A DNA stretch of 64,000 nt from an uncultured Sphingomonadaceae bacterium (lineage in GTDB: Bacteria > Pseudomonadota > Alphaproteobacteria > Sphingomonadales > Sphingomonadaceae): positions 1-64,000 of the forward strand of contig CANMWO010000002.1 of assembly GCA_947501695.1 (NCBI GenBank), read 5' to 3'. The position numbers and the translations under genes were made by a program. Below are positions 17,944 through 29,057 of this stretch, piece after piece. The notes beneath the pieces were generated by a model. It was not told the origin of the DNA, ran no database searches, and saw only the letters and a program-made list of their open reading frames with translations. Each line of letters starts with the position of its first letter. Within the stretch, counting starts at the first letter, position 1.

Positions 17944-18860
17944 AGCGCTTCCCTAACGATCATTTCGACCAGTTCCTCATAGCTTATTCCCATTTGCTTG
18001 GCCTGTTCCGGCACAAGGCTGAGCGGTGTCATGCCGGGCTGGGTATTAGTCTCCAGCACGAACAAGCCGTCCGCTCCCAATTCATCATCCCAGCGATAGT
18101 CCGTCCGCGACGTGCCCTTGCAGCCCAATACCTGATGCGCGCGCAACGCATAGTCGAGGCAGAGTTTTTCTATCTCCGCCGGAATTTCTGCCGGACAAAT
18201 ATGTTCGGTCAGACCCTCGGTATATTTGGCGTCATAGTCATAGAAACCGCTCTTGGTCCGAAGCTCCGTCACGCATAGCGCTTTGCCGCCAACCACAGCG
18301 GTTGTCAGTTCCCGTCCCTTGATAAAGGGTTCCGCGAGCAGCTCGTCAAATTCCTGCCAAGGACCGGTAACATCGCGGCCAATCGGATTGCCATAGTTGC
18401 CCTGATCAGTGATAATCGCGACGCCAACGGACGATCCTTCGTTGACCGGTTTCAACACATAAGGCCGTGGCATTGGATCGGCTTCGAAAATATCGGAGCT
18501 TTTGACCATCTTGCCTTTGGGCATGGGAATACCGGCCGGAACCAATTGCTGCTTGGTCAGTTCTTTGTCGATCGCAATAACCGAAGTGACCAAACCGCTA
18601 TGGGTATAAGGGATCTGCATCAGATCGAGCATGCCCTGCACCGTACCGTCTTCGCCAGGGCAACCATGGAGCGCGTTGAACACCACATCCGGTTTCACGC
18701 CATCGAGCACCATGGCAAGATTGCGGTCCATATCGATGCGAGTCACTTGATGGCCGTTTTTCTCCAGCGCATCAGCCACACCGTTGCCGCTCATGAGCGA
18801 CACTTCGCGCTCGGCCGACCAGCCGCCCATTAATACAGCTATGTGGAGTTTATCGGTCAT
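17940..18860 (-). CDS. ddl: D-alanine--D-alanine ligase
   Basis: Ddl is a cytoplasmic ATP-grasp ligase that makes D-Ala-D-Ala for peptidoglycan. The 306-residue protein has LMGGWSAEREVSLMSG at the N-terminus, FNALHGCPGEDGTVQGMLD, PYVLKPVNEGSSVGV for the ATP-grasp core, and the C-terminal metal site LGCKGTSRTDYRWDD with LETNTQPGMTPLSL. It overlaps ftsQ downstream. Upstream it is separated from murB by a 139-base gap that carries an inverted repeat; this is the only break in coupling between murB and ftsQ. Confidence 0.96.
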   Translation of the reverse strand: MTDKLHIAVLMGGWSAEREVSLMSGNGVADALEKNGHQVTRIDMDRNLAMVLDGVKPDVVFNALHGCPGEDGTVQGMLDLMQIPYTHSGLVTSVIAIDKELTKQQLVPAGIPMPKGKMVKSSDIFEADPMPRPYVLKPVNEGSSVGVAIITDQGNYGNPIGRDVTGPWQEFDELLAEPFIKGRELTTAVVGGKALCVTELRTKSGFYDYDAKYTEGLTEHICPAEIPAEIEKLCLDYALRAHQVLGCKGTSRTDYRWDDELGADGLFVLETNTQPGMTPLSLVPEQAKQMGISYEELVEMIVREAL

Positions 18861-18893
18861 GCGAAAACTCCTTCTTGCAGTCCCAAATAGACC

Positions 18894-18980
18894 GTTCGTC
18901 CTGAGCCTGTCGAAGGACGTTTATCGGCTACGCAGCGGCTAGTCGATAGGCGCACTTCGACAGGCTCAGCACTAACCGGA
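18894..18980. repeat. REP-like inverted repeat between ddl and murB
   Basis: CTGAGCCTGTCGAAG at 18901-18915 is repeated exactly in inverted orientation at 18955-18969 (CTTCGACAGGCTCAG), with a 39-base spacer. The flanks GTTCGTC and GCACTAAC resemble a REP-type element that I recall as widespread in sphingomonads. It lies inside the dcw cluster and could form a large stem in the transcript. No gene is affected. Confidence 0.8.
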
Positions 18981-18999
18981 CCAGGAAAAACAACTTTAC

Positions 19000-19917
19000 T
19001 CACTTCTCTTCCCCCACGCGCTGAATTTCCCAATGCAGGTCCACACCACTATGGTCTTTCACGCGCCTGCGCACTTCATTACCTAAGGCCTCAATATCCG
19101 CCGAAGTTGCACCGCCGAGGTTGAGGAGGAAATTGCAATGCTTCTCCGACACCTGCGCCTGCCCGATTTGCAAGCCGCGACAACCGGCTTCATCGACCAA
19201 TTGCCATGCTTTATGACCTTCGGGATTTTTGAACGTCGAGCCCCCTGTTTTGGAACGCAACGGCTGCGATGCCTCGCGCTCATCTGCGATGCGTTTCATC
19301 TCCGCGCCAATGATCTCGGGATCACCACTGGTCCCGTGCAGCTTGGCGCTGACGACGATGGCCCCTTCTGGCAATTGCGAATGACGATAGGTATATCCCA
19401 TGTCTTCTAACGCAATAGTTTTAAGCTCGCCGGTCCGCAGAACCACGTCGGCGCTTTCCAATATGTCACAAACCTCCCGGCCATAAGCACCGGCATTCAT
19501 ACGTACCGCGCCGCCAATGGTGCCGGGGATACCGCGCAAAAACTCCATGCCAGCGATACCGTGATCGCGCGCCATACTGGCCGCTGAAATACCGGGGGCA
19601 CCAGCGCCACAAATCAGCGCGCTCTCAATTCCAGACCGTCCTTTACCCACGGTTTCAATTCCGGCGAAGGCCTTGCCCAAACGTACTGTCACGCCGCGCT
19701 TTCCACCATCTCGAATGATGAGGTTGGAGCCCAGTCCCAAGGGCCAAACAGGAATGGCTGGATCAAGATGCTGCAAAAAATGCTGCAAATCTTCAACGTC
19801 TTTAGGCGCAAATAGCCATTCCGCCGGACCACCACTTTTGAACCAGACGAGCGGGGCCAGCGGTGCATCGGCAGTCAGCTTACCGCGCGTTTCAGGTAGG
19901 ATCGTTGCCACCGTCAT
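19000..19917 (-). CDS. murB: UDP-N-acetylenolpyruvoylglucosamine reductase
   Basis: MurB is the FAD-dependent enzyme that reduces UDP-GlcNAc-enolpyruvate to UDP-MurNAc with NADPH. The 305-residue protein has the FAD-binding segments [12 protein letters not shown] and [35 protein letters not shown], the Ser general acid in [12 protein letters not shown], and a C-terminal catalytic Glu in [11 protein letters not shown]. Length and motifs fit the shorter type II MurB. The start overlaps the murC stop by four bases. Confidence 0.95.
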   Translation of the reverse strand: MTVATILPETRGKLTADAPLAPLVWFKSGGPAEWLFAPKDVEDLQHFLQHLDPAIPVWPLGLGSNLIIRDGGKRGVTVRLGKAFAGIETVGKGRSGIESALICGAGAPGISAASMARDHGIAGMEFLRGIPGTIGGAVRMNAGAYGREVCDILESADVVLRTGELKTIALEDMGYTYRHSQLPEGAIVVSAKLHGTSGDPEIIGAEMKRIADEREASQPLRSKTGGSTFKNPEGHKAWQLVDEAGCRGLQIGQAQVSEKHCNFLLNLGGATSADIEALGNEVRRRVKDHSGVDLHWEIQRVGEEK

Positions 19918-21320
19918 GGCCGCGCCGCCTTTATGCCTTCAGCCAAACCCGCCGCCCATTTGGTAATATCGCCAGCACCCAGGCAGACGATCATGTCCTT
20001 ATCTTCTGCGACTTCGGCAAGCCGTGCCGTCAAATCCGCTTCATCCGCCACTGTTTCTGCAACACGGTGCCCGCGCTTTCTCAGGCCAGCGGCCAGCGCT
20101 TCGCTATCAACACCTTCAATCGGATCTTCTCCTGCAACGAAGACGGGCGTTACATAAACCATGTCAGCATCGTTAAACGCTTGCTGAAAATCTTCCATAT
20201 GGTCACGCAGGCGCGTGAAGCGATGGGGTTGGACCACAGCAATGACGCGTCCTTCTGCTCCTTCGCGGGCAGCCGACAGCACCGCGCGAATTTCCACAGG
20301 ATGATGGCCATAGTCATCGATAATCGACACGCCATCGACTTCGCCAACCTTGGTGAAGCGCCGTTTAACGCCGCCAAAATGATCAAAGCCGCTGGCAATC
20401 TGTTCGTCGGTCATGCCCATTTCCAGACCGACGGCGACAGCGGCTATCGCGTTTTCAACATTGTGACGTCCCGGCATGGGGAGCGTAATGCCTTCGATCG
20501 TGCGCGTCTCTCCATCGCGATCGCGAACCACGACATCAAAGCGATTACCGCCAGCTATTGGCGTTACATTTATGCCCTTCACATCGGCTTGCGCAGAGAA
20601 ACCATAGGTGATTAAACGCCGGTCGCGAATGCGCGGTAGGATCGCTTGCACTTCGGGATGATCGAGACATAATATCGCTGCGCCATAGAAGGGCACGTTC
20701 TCGATAAACTCGACAAAGCTGTCCTTGATCTTGTCGAAACTGCCATAATGATCCAGATGCTCCGGATCGATATTGGTAACCACAGCAATTGTACCATCGA
20801 GGCGCAGGAAGCTTCCGTCACTTTCGTCGGCTTCGACAACCATCCATTCGCTATCACCCAGACGGGCATTGGAACCATAGCTGTTGATGATACCGCCGTT
20901 TATAACAGTAGGGTCAATACCACCTGCATCAAGCATCGCAGCAACCATAGATGTGGTGGTCGTCTTGCCATGGGTTCCGGCAATCGCAATTGTGCTTTTG
21001 AGCCGCATCAATTCTGCGAGCATTTCAGCTCGCCGAACCAAAGGGATGCGGTCTTCGAGGGCTTTTTCAACTTCTGGATTGCCGCGCTTCACAGCGGTCG
21101 ATGTCACAACCACGGCGGTTCCGACAACATTCTCGCCATTCTGGCCGATCATGACTTTGATGCCTTTGGCACGCAGGCCTTCGACAATATAGCTTTCCGC
21201 TATGTCCGAGCCCTGTACCTGATAGCCGAGATTATGCATGACTTCGGCAATGCCGGACATACCAATGCCGCCAATACCGACAAAGTGGATCGTGCCAATA
21301 TCAGTGCCGACACCCTTCAT
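19914..21320 (-). CDS. murC: UDP-N-acetylmuramate--L-alanine ligase
   Basis: MurC adds L-Ala to UDP-MurNAc in the cytoplasm, with ATP. The 468-residue protein has the N-terminal Rossmann segment [18 protein letters not shown], the ATP P-loop [19 protein letters not shown], the central Mur ligase motif [14 protein letters not shown], and the C-terminal domain segment [18 protein letters not shown] with [12 protein letters not shown]. It overlaps murG upstream and murB downstream by four bases each. Confidence 0.96.
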   Translation of the reverse strand: MKGVGTDIGTIHFVGIGGIGMSGIAEVMHNLGYQVQGSDIAESYIVEGLRAKGIKVMIGQNGENVVGTAVVVTSTAVKRGNPEVEKALEDRIPLVRRAEMLAELMRLKSTIAIAGTHGKTTTTSMVAAMLDAGGIDPTVINGGIINSYGSNARLGDSEWMVVEADESDGSFLRLDGTIAVVTNIDPEHLDHYGSFDKIKDSFVEFIENVPFYGAAILCLDHPEVQAILPRIRDRRLITYGFSAQADVKGINVTPIAGGNRFDVVVRDRDGETRTIEGITLPMPGRHNVENAIAAVAVGLEMGMTDEQIASGFDHFGGVKRRFTKVGEVDGVSIIDDYGHHPVEIRAVLSAAREGAEGRVIAVVQPHRFTRLRDHMEDFQQAFNDADMVYVTPVFVAGEDPIEGVDSEALAAGLRKRGHRVAETVADEADLTARLAEVAEDKDMIVCLGAGDITKWAAGLAEGIKAARP

Positions 21321-22501
21321 TGCGTGCTTTCTTTCGCAAGAGCCGGGCGTTGATTAGGAGCGATTTGTGATTTTTCTTTTTTGGCCTTCAGCGTCTTGGA
21401 TAGAGGCGATGTGCCGATGCTTTCTACCAGATCCGCTAGATCATTAACCGCTTCAGGGCGGCCACATTTTTTGGCAAAGCGTGCGGCATTTTGCAGCGCA
21501 TCAGGACCCAGCGCCATTTTCTGCATCTGCTTTGCCAGTTCCTTTGCAGTAAATTGCGGTTGTGCGATCGCGCGCGCACCGCCGGCTGCGACCATCTCAC
21601 GCACGTTCTGTGTCTGATGATCATCGGTAGCAATGGGTAGCGGAATAAGGATTGCGGGACGACCGGCAGTGGTTAGTTCTGCAATGGTCGAAGCCCCCGC
21701 GCGCCCGATCACCAGATGCGACCAGCCAAGGCGTTGCGGCAGATCTGGCAAATAGGTTGCGAGTTCGGCGGGAATATCATGCTCGGCATATTTCTCGCGC
21801 ACCCGCTCAATATCCTGTTCGCGGCATTGCTGCGTCACTTGCAGGCGCCGGCGCAGGTGCATTGGTAGCAGCGCCAGACCATCGGGCACCACATCGGACA
21901 ATATGGTCGCGCCCTGACTACCGCCAGTTACAAGCACTCGAAATATGCCCTCTTCTGTGAGCGGCGGATAGGGTTCCTCACGCAAGGCGATTACTTCTTC
22001 GCGAACCGGGTTGCCGACGAGATGGACCTTTTCCTGATGCTTCGGCTTCAGCTTCAAAATGTCCGGATAGGATGTCGCAATCGCATTGACTGAACGCGCC
22101 GCCAGCCGGTTGACCCGGCCCAATACGGCATTCTGCTCATGGACGATCGTTGGAATATTCTTCCGGTTCGCCCCAAGCAATGCAGGGAAAGCGGGATAGC
22201 CGCCAAAACCTATGACTGCCGATGGCTCAAACGTATCATAGAGCTGCATCGCCATTTTGCGGCCCTTCATGATCGCCCGGGCACCCGATAGCCAGCCACG
22301 GGGGTCTTTGGTGATCCGGCCGGCGGGCAGCACATGGACTTGACCATCATCGACCATACCAGGGATTTTCGCGCCCCGTTCATCGGTAATCAGCGCAACA
22401 CGATGGCCACGCTGAACCAGTTCCTTACCGAGCGCATAGGCCGGGATCATATGGCCGCCAGTGCCTCCGGCGGCGAGGACATAATGTTTCGTAAAGCTCA
22501 T
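21317..22501 (-). CDS. murG: UDP-GlcNAc:undecaprenyl-PP-MurNAc-pentapeptide GlcNAc transferase
   Basis: MurG is the GT28 glycosyltransferase at the inner face of the membrane that converts lipid I to lipid II. The 394-residue protein carries the N-terminal loop [19 protein letters not shown], the second Gly-rich loop [16 protein letters not shown], and the UDP-GlcNAc site [26 protein letters not shown] chose the ATG at 22501 because it overlaps the ftsW stop (ATGA); a longer frame from 22540 would reach 39 bases into ftsW without support. The last 35 residues ([17 protein letters not shown] onward) form a basic tail. Confidence 0.95.
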   Translation of the reverse strand: MSFTKHYVLAAGGTGGHMIPAYALGKELVQRGHRVALITDERGAKIPGMVDDGQVHVLPAGRITKDPRGWLSGARAIMKGRKMAMQLYDTFEPSAVIGFGGYPAFPALLGANRKNIPTIVHEQNAVLGRVNRLAARSVNAIATSYPDILKLKPKHQEKVHLVGNPVREEVIALREEPYPPLTEEGIFRVLVTGGSQGATILSDVVPDGLALLPMHLRRRLQVTQQCREQDIERVREKYAEHDIPAELATYLPDLPQRLGWSHLVIGRAGASTIAELTTAGRPAILIPLPIATDDHQTQNVREMVAAGGARAIAQPQFTAKELAKQMQKMALGPDALQNAARFAKKCGRPEAVNDLADLVESIGTSPLSKTLKAKKEKSQIAPNQRPALAKESTQ

Positions 22502-23760
22502 TGGGTCACCATGATTTCCTTCGGCCGATCTTTGGGCCATTTCGTGACATATTGTGAGCGGTCTAAATAGGGGTTTCTGCGCGTAAATGCCAGCAAGAGT
22601 CCTACACCAATGGAAAGCGCCAATATCGATGATCCACCATAGCTGATAAATGGCAAGGTCATGCCCTTGGACGGGAAAAGTTGCAGGTTGACCGCCATAT
22701 TGATGAGCGCCTGTCCACCAAATTGTGCGGTTAATCCAGCGACGGCAAGAATGATGAAATTATCTTCCTCGTCAAGCAGGCGTAAGAACACGCGTACGAT
22801 GATGGCAAGATAAACGATCGCGATAGCGACGCAGGCAAGTAGCCCGAATTCTTCACCAATAACGGAGAAAATATAATCGGTATGCGCTTCTGGCAATTTG
22901 AACTTGGCCGTACCAAGACCGGGCCCTGTACCTAGCAAGCCGCCGCTCGTTAGCGTCTTGTGGGCCAGCATGACTTGATCAAATTCATCGCCTCCAAACA
23001 GCCATGTGTTGATCCGTTGCGTCGCCACAGGATATAGGAAATAGGCGCTGACAAGCCCGCCGACACCTACAACACCCATGCCAGCAATCAACCGCGCCGA
23101 GAGACCGGAGATCATCATCAGCACGAACCAGATGCCGCAGAATATTATCGTCTGCCCGAGATTGGGCTGCATCATTAACAGCAGGGCAACAACGCCGGTC
23201 AGCACAAAAGATAGTGATATCACGGGGAGCGATGGGTCTTTCACCCGCAGAGACAGCAGCCATGCCAGTGACACGGCATAAAATGGTTTCAGAAACTCAC
23301 CCGGCTGGATCGTAGCAAAACCATAGCCAATCCAACGCTGTGCACCATTGACTGACTTACCCAATATTGGAACCAGAAACAGCAGGGCAAAGGCAGCAAC
23401 CGCCGCAATTATGGCAAAACGCCGCGCCTGTTCCTTGGGTAGCATCGACACAATCAACATGATCGGAATGCCGACAATCACCCAGCCCAACTGACGATAA
23501 AAATAATAAAGCGGGTCAAGTGAGACAGCCGCCGTGCTATGTTTCAACGCAGTCACCGGGGAAGCCGCCGCAACCGCTATCAAACCAATAGCGATCAAAG
23601 TGAGCATCAATGCCAAAAGCACCCGGTCTAATTCCCAGAACCAGACAGCCAGCGGCGAACGGTCACTGCGCCCCAGACGCGATTCCAGTTGAAAGCGCTT
23701 CTTTGCCAATCCAGCGGCAATTTCCGGCATTACACTCGATTTGTTCGGTTCATCGGTCAT
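22498..23760 (-). CDS. ftsW: Putative peptidoglycan glycosyltransferase FtsW
   Basis: FtsW is the SEDS-family septal peptidoglycan polymerase, acting with FtsI. The 420-residue protein has about ten membrane helices after a cytoplasmic N-terminus. SEDS features include GKSVNGAQRWIGYGFATIQPGEFLKP, MMQPNLGQTIIF (the conserved catalytic Asp position here reads Asn-Leu-Gly after QP), AHTDYIFSVIGEEFGLL and LFPSKGMTLPFISYGGSS. It overlaps murD upstream and murG downstream. Its position after murD is the canonical dcw order. Confidence 0.95.
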   Translation of the reverse strand: MTDEPNKSSVMPEIAAGLAKKRFQLESRLGRSDRSPLAVWFWELDRVLLALMLTLIAIGLIAVAAASPVTALKHSTAAVSLDPLYYFYRQLGWVIVGIPIMLIVSMLPKEQARRFAIIAAVAAFALLFLVPILGKSVNGAQRWIGYGFATIQPGEFLKPFYAVSLAWLLSLRVKDPSLPVISLSFVLTGVVALLLMMQPNLGQTIIFCGIWFVLMMISGLSARLIAGMGVVGVGGLVSAYFLYPVATQRINTWLFGGDEFDQVMLAHKTLTSGGLLGTGPGLGTAKFKLPEAHTDYIFSVIGEEFGLLACVAIAIVYLAIIVRVFLRLLDEEDNFIILAVAGLTAQFGGQALINMAVNLQLFPSKGMTLPFISYGGSSILALSIGVGLLLAFTRRNPYLDRSQYVTKWPKDRPKEIMVTQ

Positions 23761-25091
23761 AATATACCGCCCCTAGCTGCCGTTCCGATTTGATCTTTCT
23801 CAATCACGCTATTCACAGCGCAGCGGAAACAATCGCCGCGCGCTTCAAAATCTTTGAACTGGTCGAACGAAGCACAGGCAGGCGAAAGCAAGATCACCTC
23901 GCCGGGCTTTGCGTTGGCAGCGGCATGTTGCACTGCTGTTAGTATCATCTCACATGGATCGACTGTCATATGGGGTTGAAGCAATTCACCGAATTTTGGC
24001 GCAGCATCGCCGATGGTATAGGCCTGAACCACATTACCAAAAAAAGGTTCGCATTCTTTCAAATCATCGCTTTTGGGAAGCCCGCCGACAATCCAGTGGA
24101 TTTTGGGATAGGCGCCTAGCGCTGGACCGCTAGAGGCCGGATTGGTCGCCTTGCTGTCGTTCACAAATAACACACCGTCCGCTTCGGCGACGCGTTCCAT
24201 ACGGTGCGGCAAGCCTTTAAAGCTCTCCAACGCTGGCCGCCATTGATGCTCGTGCAAACCAAGCGCTTCGGCTGCAGCCACGGCAGCTATTGCATTTTGC
24301 AGATTATGCGGACCCTGGAGTGATGGCCAGTCGGCTTGCCCTTCCAATATGATCGTGCTGCTGTCGACGATATTCTTCACGCGATCGTCCGACCGGATGA
24401 GCCGCAACGCGAGTTGGGTTTTTTCATCACCACCACCGAATATCGCTACACCGCTGTCCCCCATCATGTCGAACAGGCGCACCTTGGCGGCAGCATAGTC
24501 GTCAAAACCATCATAGCGATCGAGATGGTCGGGACTGATATTGAGCAGCATCGCAACATCACAGTCTAAACCGTAGGTCAGATCAATCTGGTAGCTGGAA
24601 AGCTCTAGCACATAGATGCCGCCCGCTGGCAATGGCGTCTGCGAGAGGATCGGCAAGCCAATATTGCCACCCATATGCGTCGGCAGCGCTGCGCTCTGGA
24701 TGATATGGTGGAGCAGCGCCGTTGTTGTGGACTTGCCGTTGGTGCCGGTAATCCCGACGACGCGGTGGGGCGGCAGAGACATGCGCGCTTTCGCGAACAG
24801 CTCAATATCTCCAATAATTGGAACACCGTCGTCACTAGCTTTGTCACGGATCGGATGGGTGTTAAGTGGCACGCCTGGCGACACCACAATTGCATCATAA
24901 TCGCTCAGATCCGTTTCCATGGGATCCGCTATGATTGCCTTGTCGCTCGCCACCATGCGCAAATCTTCGCGTGTGTCCCAAGCCAATAACTTGGCCCCGC
25001 TAGCGTGCAGCGCGTCGAGCGTCGCCATGCCGGATCGGGCCAAGCCCAATATGGCATAGCGTCTATTGGCAAAGGCGGACGAGCGGATCAT
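23757..25091 (-). CDS. murD: UDP-N-acetylmuramoyl-L-alanine--D-glutamate ligase
   Basis: MurD adds D-Glu to UDP-MurNAc-L-Ala. The 444-residue protein has the N-terminal segment [21 protein letters not shown], the P-loop [20 protein letters not shown], the central motif [17 protein letters not shown], and the C-terminal [16 protein letters not shown] chose the ATG at 25091 ([16 protein letters not shown]), which overlaps the mraY stop (ATGA). The longer frame from 25175 adds 28 residues that match no Mur ligase. DSKATN is the family's substrate-binding signature. Confidence 0.95.
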   Translation of the reverse strand: MIRSSAFANRRYAILGLARSGMATLDALHASGAKLLAWDTREDLRMVASDKAIIADPMETDLSDYDAIVVSPGVPLNTHPIRDKASDDGVPIIGDIELFAKARMSLPPHRVVGITGTNGKSTTTALLHHIIQSAALPTHMGGNIGLPILSQTPLPAGGIYVLELSSYQIDLTYGLDCDVAMLLNISPDHLDRYDGFDDYAAAKVRLFDMMGDSGVAIFGGGDEKTQLALRLIRSDDRVKNIVDSSTIILEGQADWPSLQGPHNLQNAIAAVAAAEALGLHEHQWRPALESFKGLPHRMERVAEADGVLFVNDSKATNPASSGPALGAYPKIHWIVGGLPKSDDLKECEPFFGNVVQAYTIGDAAPKFGELLQPHMTVDPCEMILTAVQHAAANAKPGEVILLSPACASFDQFKDFEARGDCFRCAVNSVIEKDQIGTAARGGIL

Positions 25092-26158
25092 CTGAGCTTG
25101 AGCGTCGCTAGACCGGCAAGTGCAAGAACCAGACTGATAATCCAGAAGCGGATCACAATTGTGGATTCCGACCAACCCAGCTGTTCATAATGGTGATGGA
25201 TCGGGGCCATGCGGAAGACCCGTTTGCCGGTGCGTTTGAAAAAGAAGACCTGCACTATGACGGATACCGCTTCCAAAACGAAAAGTCCGCCGACTATCGC
25301 GAGCACAATTTCGTGGTGGATCGAAACAGCGATAGCGCCGAGCGCACCGCCAAGAGCAAGGCTACCGGTATCGCCCATAAACACGGCCGCAGGCGGTGCG
25401 TTAAACCACAGGAAGGAAAGGCAGGCCCCGATGATACATGCGCAGAAAATTGCTAATTCACCTGCTCCGGGTACGAAGGGAATACCGAGATATTCTGAAA
25501 ATACGGCATTGCCGGATAGGTAGACGAGGATCAGAAAGGTTGCGCTGGCGATTGCCACTGGCATTGTTGCTAGACCGTCTAGGCCGTCGGTCAAATTCAC
25601 AGCATTACCGGAGCCGACAATGACAAACATGGCGAAGGGGAAATAGAACCACCCGAGATTGATCTGAACATCGTTGAAAAACGGAACATAAAGATTGGTG
25701 CCGATCTGCTGGACAATGATCCATGTTGCAAAACCGGCGACGACAAATTCCATCAACAGTCTTACGCGCCCGGGCACGCCTTTATGGCTGGCTTTGCTGA
25801 CCTTGTCATAATCGTCCATGAATCCAATGGCGCCGAAGCCCAACGTCACAAAAATACAGGCCCAGACAAAAATGTTGGACAGGTCCATCCAAAGCAACAC
25901 AGAAATGACGACCGACGTCAAAATCATCAGGCCGCCCATGGTCGGCGTGCCAGCTTTTTTCAGATGGGTGATCGGCCCATCTTCACGGATCGGCTGGCCC
26001 TTGCCCTGCTTCATCCGGAGCATGTTGATGAACCGCGGTCCGATCAGCATGCCGATAAACAAAGCCGTTGCGATAGCAGCGCCAGAGCGGAAACTCAGAT
26101 AGCGAAAGACATTGAAAATACCTTCAAATTCAAGCCATTGTGCCAATAGGTAAAACAT
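25088..26158 (-). CDS. mraY: Phospho-N-acetylmuramoyl-pentapeptide transferase
   Basis: MraY transfers phospho-MurNAc-pentapeptide to undecaprenyl phosphate, making lipid I. The 356-residue protein has about ten membrane helices. Catalytic features are [33 protein letters not shown] (the Asp-Asp pair), [16 protein letters not shown], and [15 protein letters not shown], with the cytoplasmic [15 protein letters not shown]. It overlaps murF by one base (TAATG) and murD by four. Confidence 0.97.
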   Translation of the reverse strand: MFYLLAQWLEFEGIFNVFRYLSFRSGAAIATALFIGMLIGPRFINMLRMKQGKGQPIREDGPITHLKKAGTPTMGGLMILTSVVISVLLWMDLSNIFVWACIFVTLGFGAIGFMDDYDKVSKASHKGVPGRVRLLMEFVVAGFATWIIVQQIGTNLYVPFFNDVQINLGWFYFPFAMFVIVGSGNAVNLTDGLDGLATMPVAIASATFLILVYLSGNAVFSEYLGIPFVPGAGELAIFCACIIGACLSFLWFNAPPAAVFMGDTGSLALGGALGAIAVSIHHEIVLAIVGGLFVLEAVSVIVQVFFFKRTGKRVFRMAPIHHHYEQLGWSESTIVIRFWIISLVLALAGLATLKLR

Positions 26159-27579
26159 TAATACTCCCCGCTCACCAAAGCCGAAACGACCTTGGAAAGC
26201 CCCAAATAATTAGAACCCTTGATAAGAAGGATATCTTCGTCGCTGATTTCCCCTGCGACTGCAGCCAGCACTTCCGAAGAGCCTGCGACATGAGATATTT
26301 CGATGGCTTGATCAAGTTCTTCCGAAGCTATTCCTGCCAACTTGGCGGACAAATGAAACATTTCGTCGCCGACCAATATCACTGTCTGTGCGCCGGATGC
26401 GATAACATCATCAAGCAGCGCTTCGTGATAGGCCTGCGCTTCGTCGCCCAATTCTCCCATAGCGCCAAGCAATAGGATTTTCTTGCCGCCACATGACTCA
26501 CTTGCCAACTGACTCAAAGTCGCTTTCATCGACACGGGATTGGCGTTGTAGCTCTCGTCAATTAACAGTGCCTGACCACCAGCCTTCAGCTCAATTTGGT
26601 GCCGTCTGCCACGTCCATCTAACCCCTTTAGCTCAGCTAGAGCGAGGCCAGCTGCGGCCAAATCACCGCCGACAGCTCGTACAGCAGCCAATATTGCTAA
26701 CGCATTGGATACCCAATGCCTGCCTGGCTCTGCGACGGTAAAGCACAGGCTGCGATCACCCTCTCCGTCATTGCGGAAGCTAGCTGTAACCAATGATCCG
26801 CCACCCTGGGCGGGAACAATATCGATCGCTCGGACGTCCGCCTGTTCATCAAAACCGAAACTCACAACCCTTTTTGTGCTTCGGAGGGCGGCTTTACGGA
26901 GCCGCTCATAGTGCGGGCTATCATAAGGAATGATCGCCGTCCCCTCATGGGTGAGACCTTGAAAAATTTCAGCCTTGGCATCGGCTATCGCTTCAACACC
27001 CGAAAAATGACCAATGTGAGCCGGCGCAATGGCGGTGACAATTGCTACATCGGGTCGAACTAACCGGGTAAGCTGCGCCAGCTCTCCGGCATGGTTCATG
27101 CCCATTTCAAAAATTCCATATTGGCATTCCGCCGGCATACGCGACAGGCTCAGCGGAACGCCAACATGGTTATTGTAGCTTTTCACCGACCGATGGGACC
27201 TTCCCATGGACGCACGGTTCAAAGCTGCAAAAAGAGCTTCTTTGGTGCCAGTTTTACCCACCGATCCAGTGACACCGATAATCTTGGCATCACTGCGCGC
27301 CCGCGACGCAATGGCCAGTTGATCCAAGGCTTTAGTCGTATCCGAAACCAATATGTGGGGGCCTTCAACAGGCTGGCTCACGACTGCGCCAGCACCACCA
27401 GCGGCATAGATGTTGTCGACATAAAGGTGACCGTCACTCTGTTCGCCTTTCAAGGCAAAGAACAAGTCACCGGATCCAATTTCCCGGGAATCAAAAGCAA
27501 CGCCCCCGACTTCAAAATCAGCACTGGCCTTGCCCTTTACGGCTGAAGCAATATCGGAAGATGTCCACAAAGCGCTCAT
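26158..27579 (-). CDS. murF: UDP-N-acetylmuramoyl-tripeptide--D-alanyl-D-alanine ligase
   Basis: MurF adds D-Ala-D-Ala, completing the UDP-MurNAc-pentapeptide. The 473-residue protein has the uridine-binding domain ([22 protein letters not shown]), the P-loop [15 protein letters not shown], the central motif [36 protein letters not shown], and [15 protein letters not shown]. The P-loop has Gly rather than Thr/Ser after GKT, but the essential GKT is kept. It overlaps murE by four bases and mraY by one. Confidence 0.95.
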   Translation of the reverse strand: MSALWTSSDIASAVKGKASADFEVGGVAFDSREIGSGDLFFALKGEQSDGHLYVDNIYAAGGAGAVVSQPVEGPHILVSDTTKALDQLAIASRARSDAKIIGVTGSVGKTGTKEALFAALNRASMGRSHRSVKSYNNHVGVPLSLSRMPAECQYGIFEMGMNHAGELAQLTRLVRPDVAIVTAIAPAHIGHFSGVEAIADAKAEIFQGLTHEGTAIIPYDSPHYERLRKAALRSTKRVVSFGFDEQADVRAIDIVPAQGGGSLVTASFRNDGEGDRSLCFTVAEPGRHWVSNALAILAAVRAVGGDLAAAGLALAELKGLDGRGRRHQIELKAGGQALLIDESYNANPVSMKATLSQLASESCGGKKILLLGAMGELGDEAQAYHEALLDDVIASGAQTVILVGDEMFHLSAKLAGIASEELDQAIEISHVAGSSEVLAAVAGEISDEDILLIKGSNYLGLSKVVSALVSGEY

Positions 27580-29054
27580 GCCGCGGACTCCGGCTGCGAA
27601 GCTCCAATTGCTTCACCGGCACATTCACGGGCCACTTCAACATCGTCAAATGGAATGACGCGATCGCCAATGACCTGACCCTGCTCATGGCCTTTGCCAG
27701 CAAGTAAGATAATGTCGTCGGGGCCGGCTAGACTGATCGCATGCGCAATAGCGTCGCGGCGGTCGCCAACTTGCTGCGCGCCTTGCGCGCCTGCCAAAAT
27801 GTCAGCACGAATGGCGGCCGGATCTTCACTGCGCGGATTGTCATCGGTAACGATGGTGATATCAGAAAGTTCTATAGCCACTTTGCCCATTTCCGGGCGC
27901 TTGCCTTTGTCCCGATCGCCGCCAGCACCGAAAATCGTAATCAACTGGCCCTTTACATGGGGCCGCAACGCATCGATCGCTGCCCGCAAGCCATCGGGGG
28001 TATGGGCATAGTCCACGTAAACCGGCGCACCAACTTTGGTTATGACGGCACGCTCCAAACGACCGCGCACCGGTTGCACACGTTGCATATGGTCAGACAC
28101 ATCTTCCAGCATTCCGCCAGTCGATAAAATAACGCCAGCCGCGCACATTATGTTGGCGGCCTGATAAGCTCCGATTAGTGGCAACGCTATACGATGGGTA
28201 TTGCCCTGCGCCTTGATCATCAGCACCTGACCCAATTGCGTGGGGGTGCGGGATAATAAGCGCAGCGATGTTCCCTGCTCACCGACTGTAAAAAGGTTCA
28301 ATCCACGATCCATAGCGCGTTTGATAACGGCCCCCGACCATTCGTCATCGGCCCAAACAACTGCAGTCCCGCTCTCATCAACCACTTCGTCGAACAACCG
28401 CATCTTGGCTTCAAAATAGCTATCCATATCGCCATGATAGTCGAGATGGTCACGGCTGAGATTGGTGAACACACCAACCTGAACCGGCAAACCTTCGGTG
28501 CGATATTGGGAGAGACCGTGACTGGACGCTTCGAATATCGCATGGCTCACGCCCTCGCGAGCGAGACCCGACATATTGGACAGGAAGGTCACAATATCGG
28601 GCGTGGTCAAACCGGTCTTCACCTGCTCGTCCGCCGTGGTGACACCCAGCGTACCGATGGATGCGCTATTCAGTCCAGCCATACGCCAAAGCTGGCGTGT
28701 CATTTCCGCTATGGATGTTTTGCCATTGGTGCCGGTTACAGCCGCGACATGTTGCGGTGTCGGTGTAAAATATCGCGCTGCCATTAATGCAAAGATGCGC
28801 CGCGGCTCTGCATTTGCGATATGGACAGCGCCTTCAACCTCTGCATCGGGACGGGCGACAATAGCTATCGCACCAGCAGAAATAGCCGCCTCTATAAAAT
28901 CCTCTCCATTGACCTTAGCACCTTGAAAAGCGCCAAAAATATTCCCTGGTGCGATCTTGCGATGGTCAATTGCAAAGCCCGTCACATGAGCTTCACCTAC
29001 TTCGCTTTCCAATGCCGTATCATTCAGCCCGGCGATAAGAGCGGATAGTTTCAT
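27576..29054 (-). CDS. murE: UDP-MurNAc-L-Ala-D-Glu--2,6-diaminopimelate ligase
   Basis: MurE adds the third residue of the stem peptide. The 492-residue protein has the P-loop VTGTNGKTSIAEMTRQLW, the central motif TNLSRDHLDYHGDMDSY, YVDYAHTPDGLRAAIDAL, and the meso-diaminopimelate signature DDNPRSEDP. The DNPR motif marks the DAP-specific rather than the Lys-specific type, so the peptidoglycan should be the Gram-negative A1-gamma type. It starts three bases after ftsI ends and overlaps murF by four. Confidence 0.96.
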   Translation of the reverse strand: MKLSALIAGLNDTALESEVGEAHVTGFAIDHRKIAPGNIFGAFQGAKVNGEDFIEAAISAGAIAIVARPDAEVEGAVHIANAEPRRIFALMAARYFTPTPQHVAAVTGTNGKTSIAEMTRQLWRMAGLNSASIGTLGVTTADEQVKTGLTTPDIVTFLSNMSGLAREGVSHAIFEASSHGLSQYRTEGLPVQVGVFTNLSRDHLDYHGDMDSYFEAKMRLFDEVVDESGTAVVWADDEWSGAVIKRAMDRGLNLFTVGEQGTSLRLLSRTPTQLGQVLMIKAQGNTHRIALPLIGAYQAANIMCAAGVILSTGGMLEDVSDHMQRVQPVRGRLERAVITKVGAPVYVDYAHTPDGLRAAIDALRPHVKGQLITIFGAGGDRDKGKRPEMGKVAIELSDITIVTDDNPRSEDPAAIRADILAGAQGAQQVGDRRDAIAHAISLAGPDDIILLAGKGHEQGQVIGDRVIPFDDVEVARECAGEAIGASQPESAA

Positions 29055-29057
29055 CGC

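Noticed and set aside
19863-20615. Plus-strand open frame of 250 residues
   Set aside because: It is antisense to murC and murB, and no protein family is recognisable.
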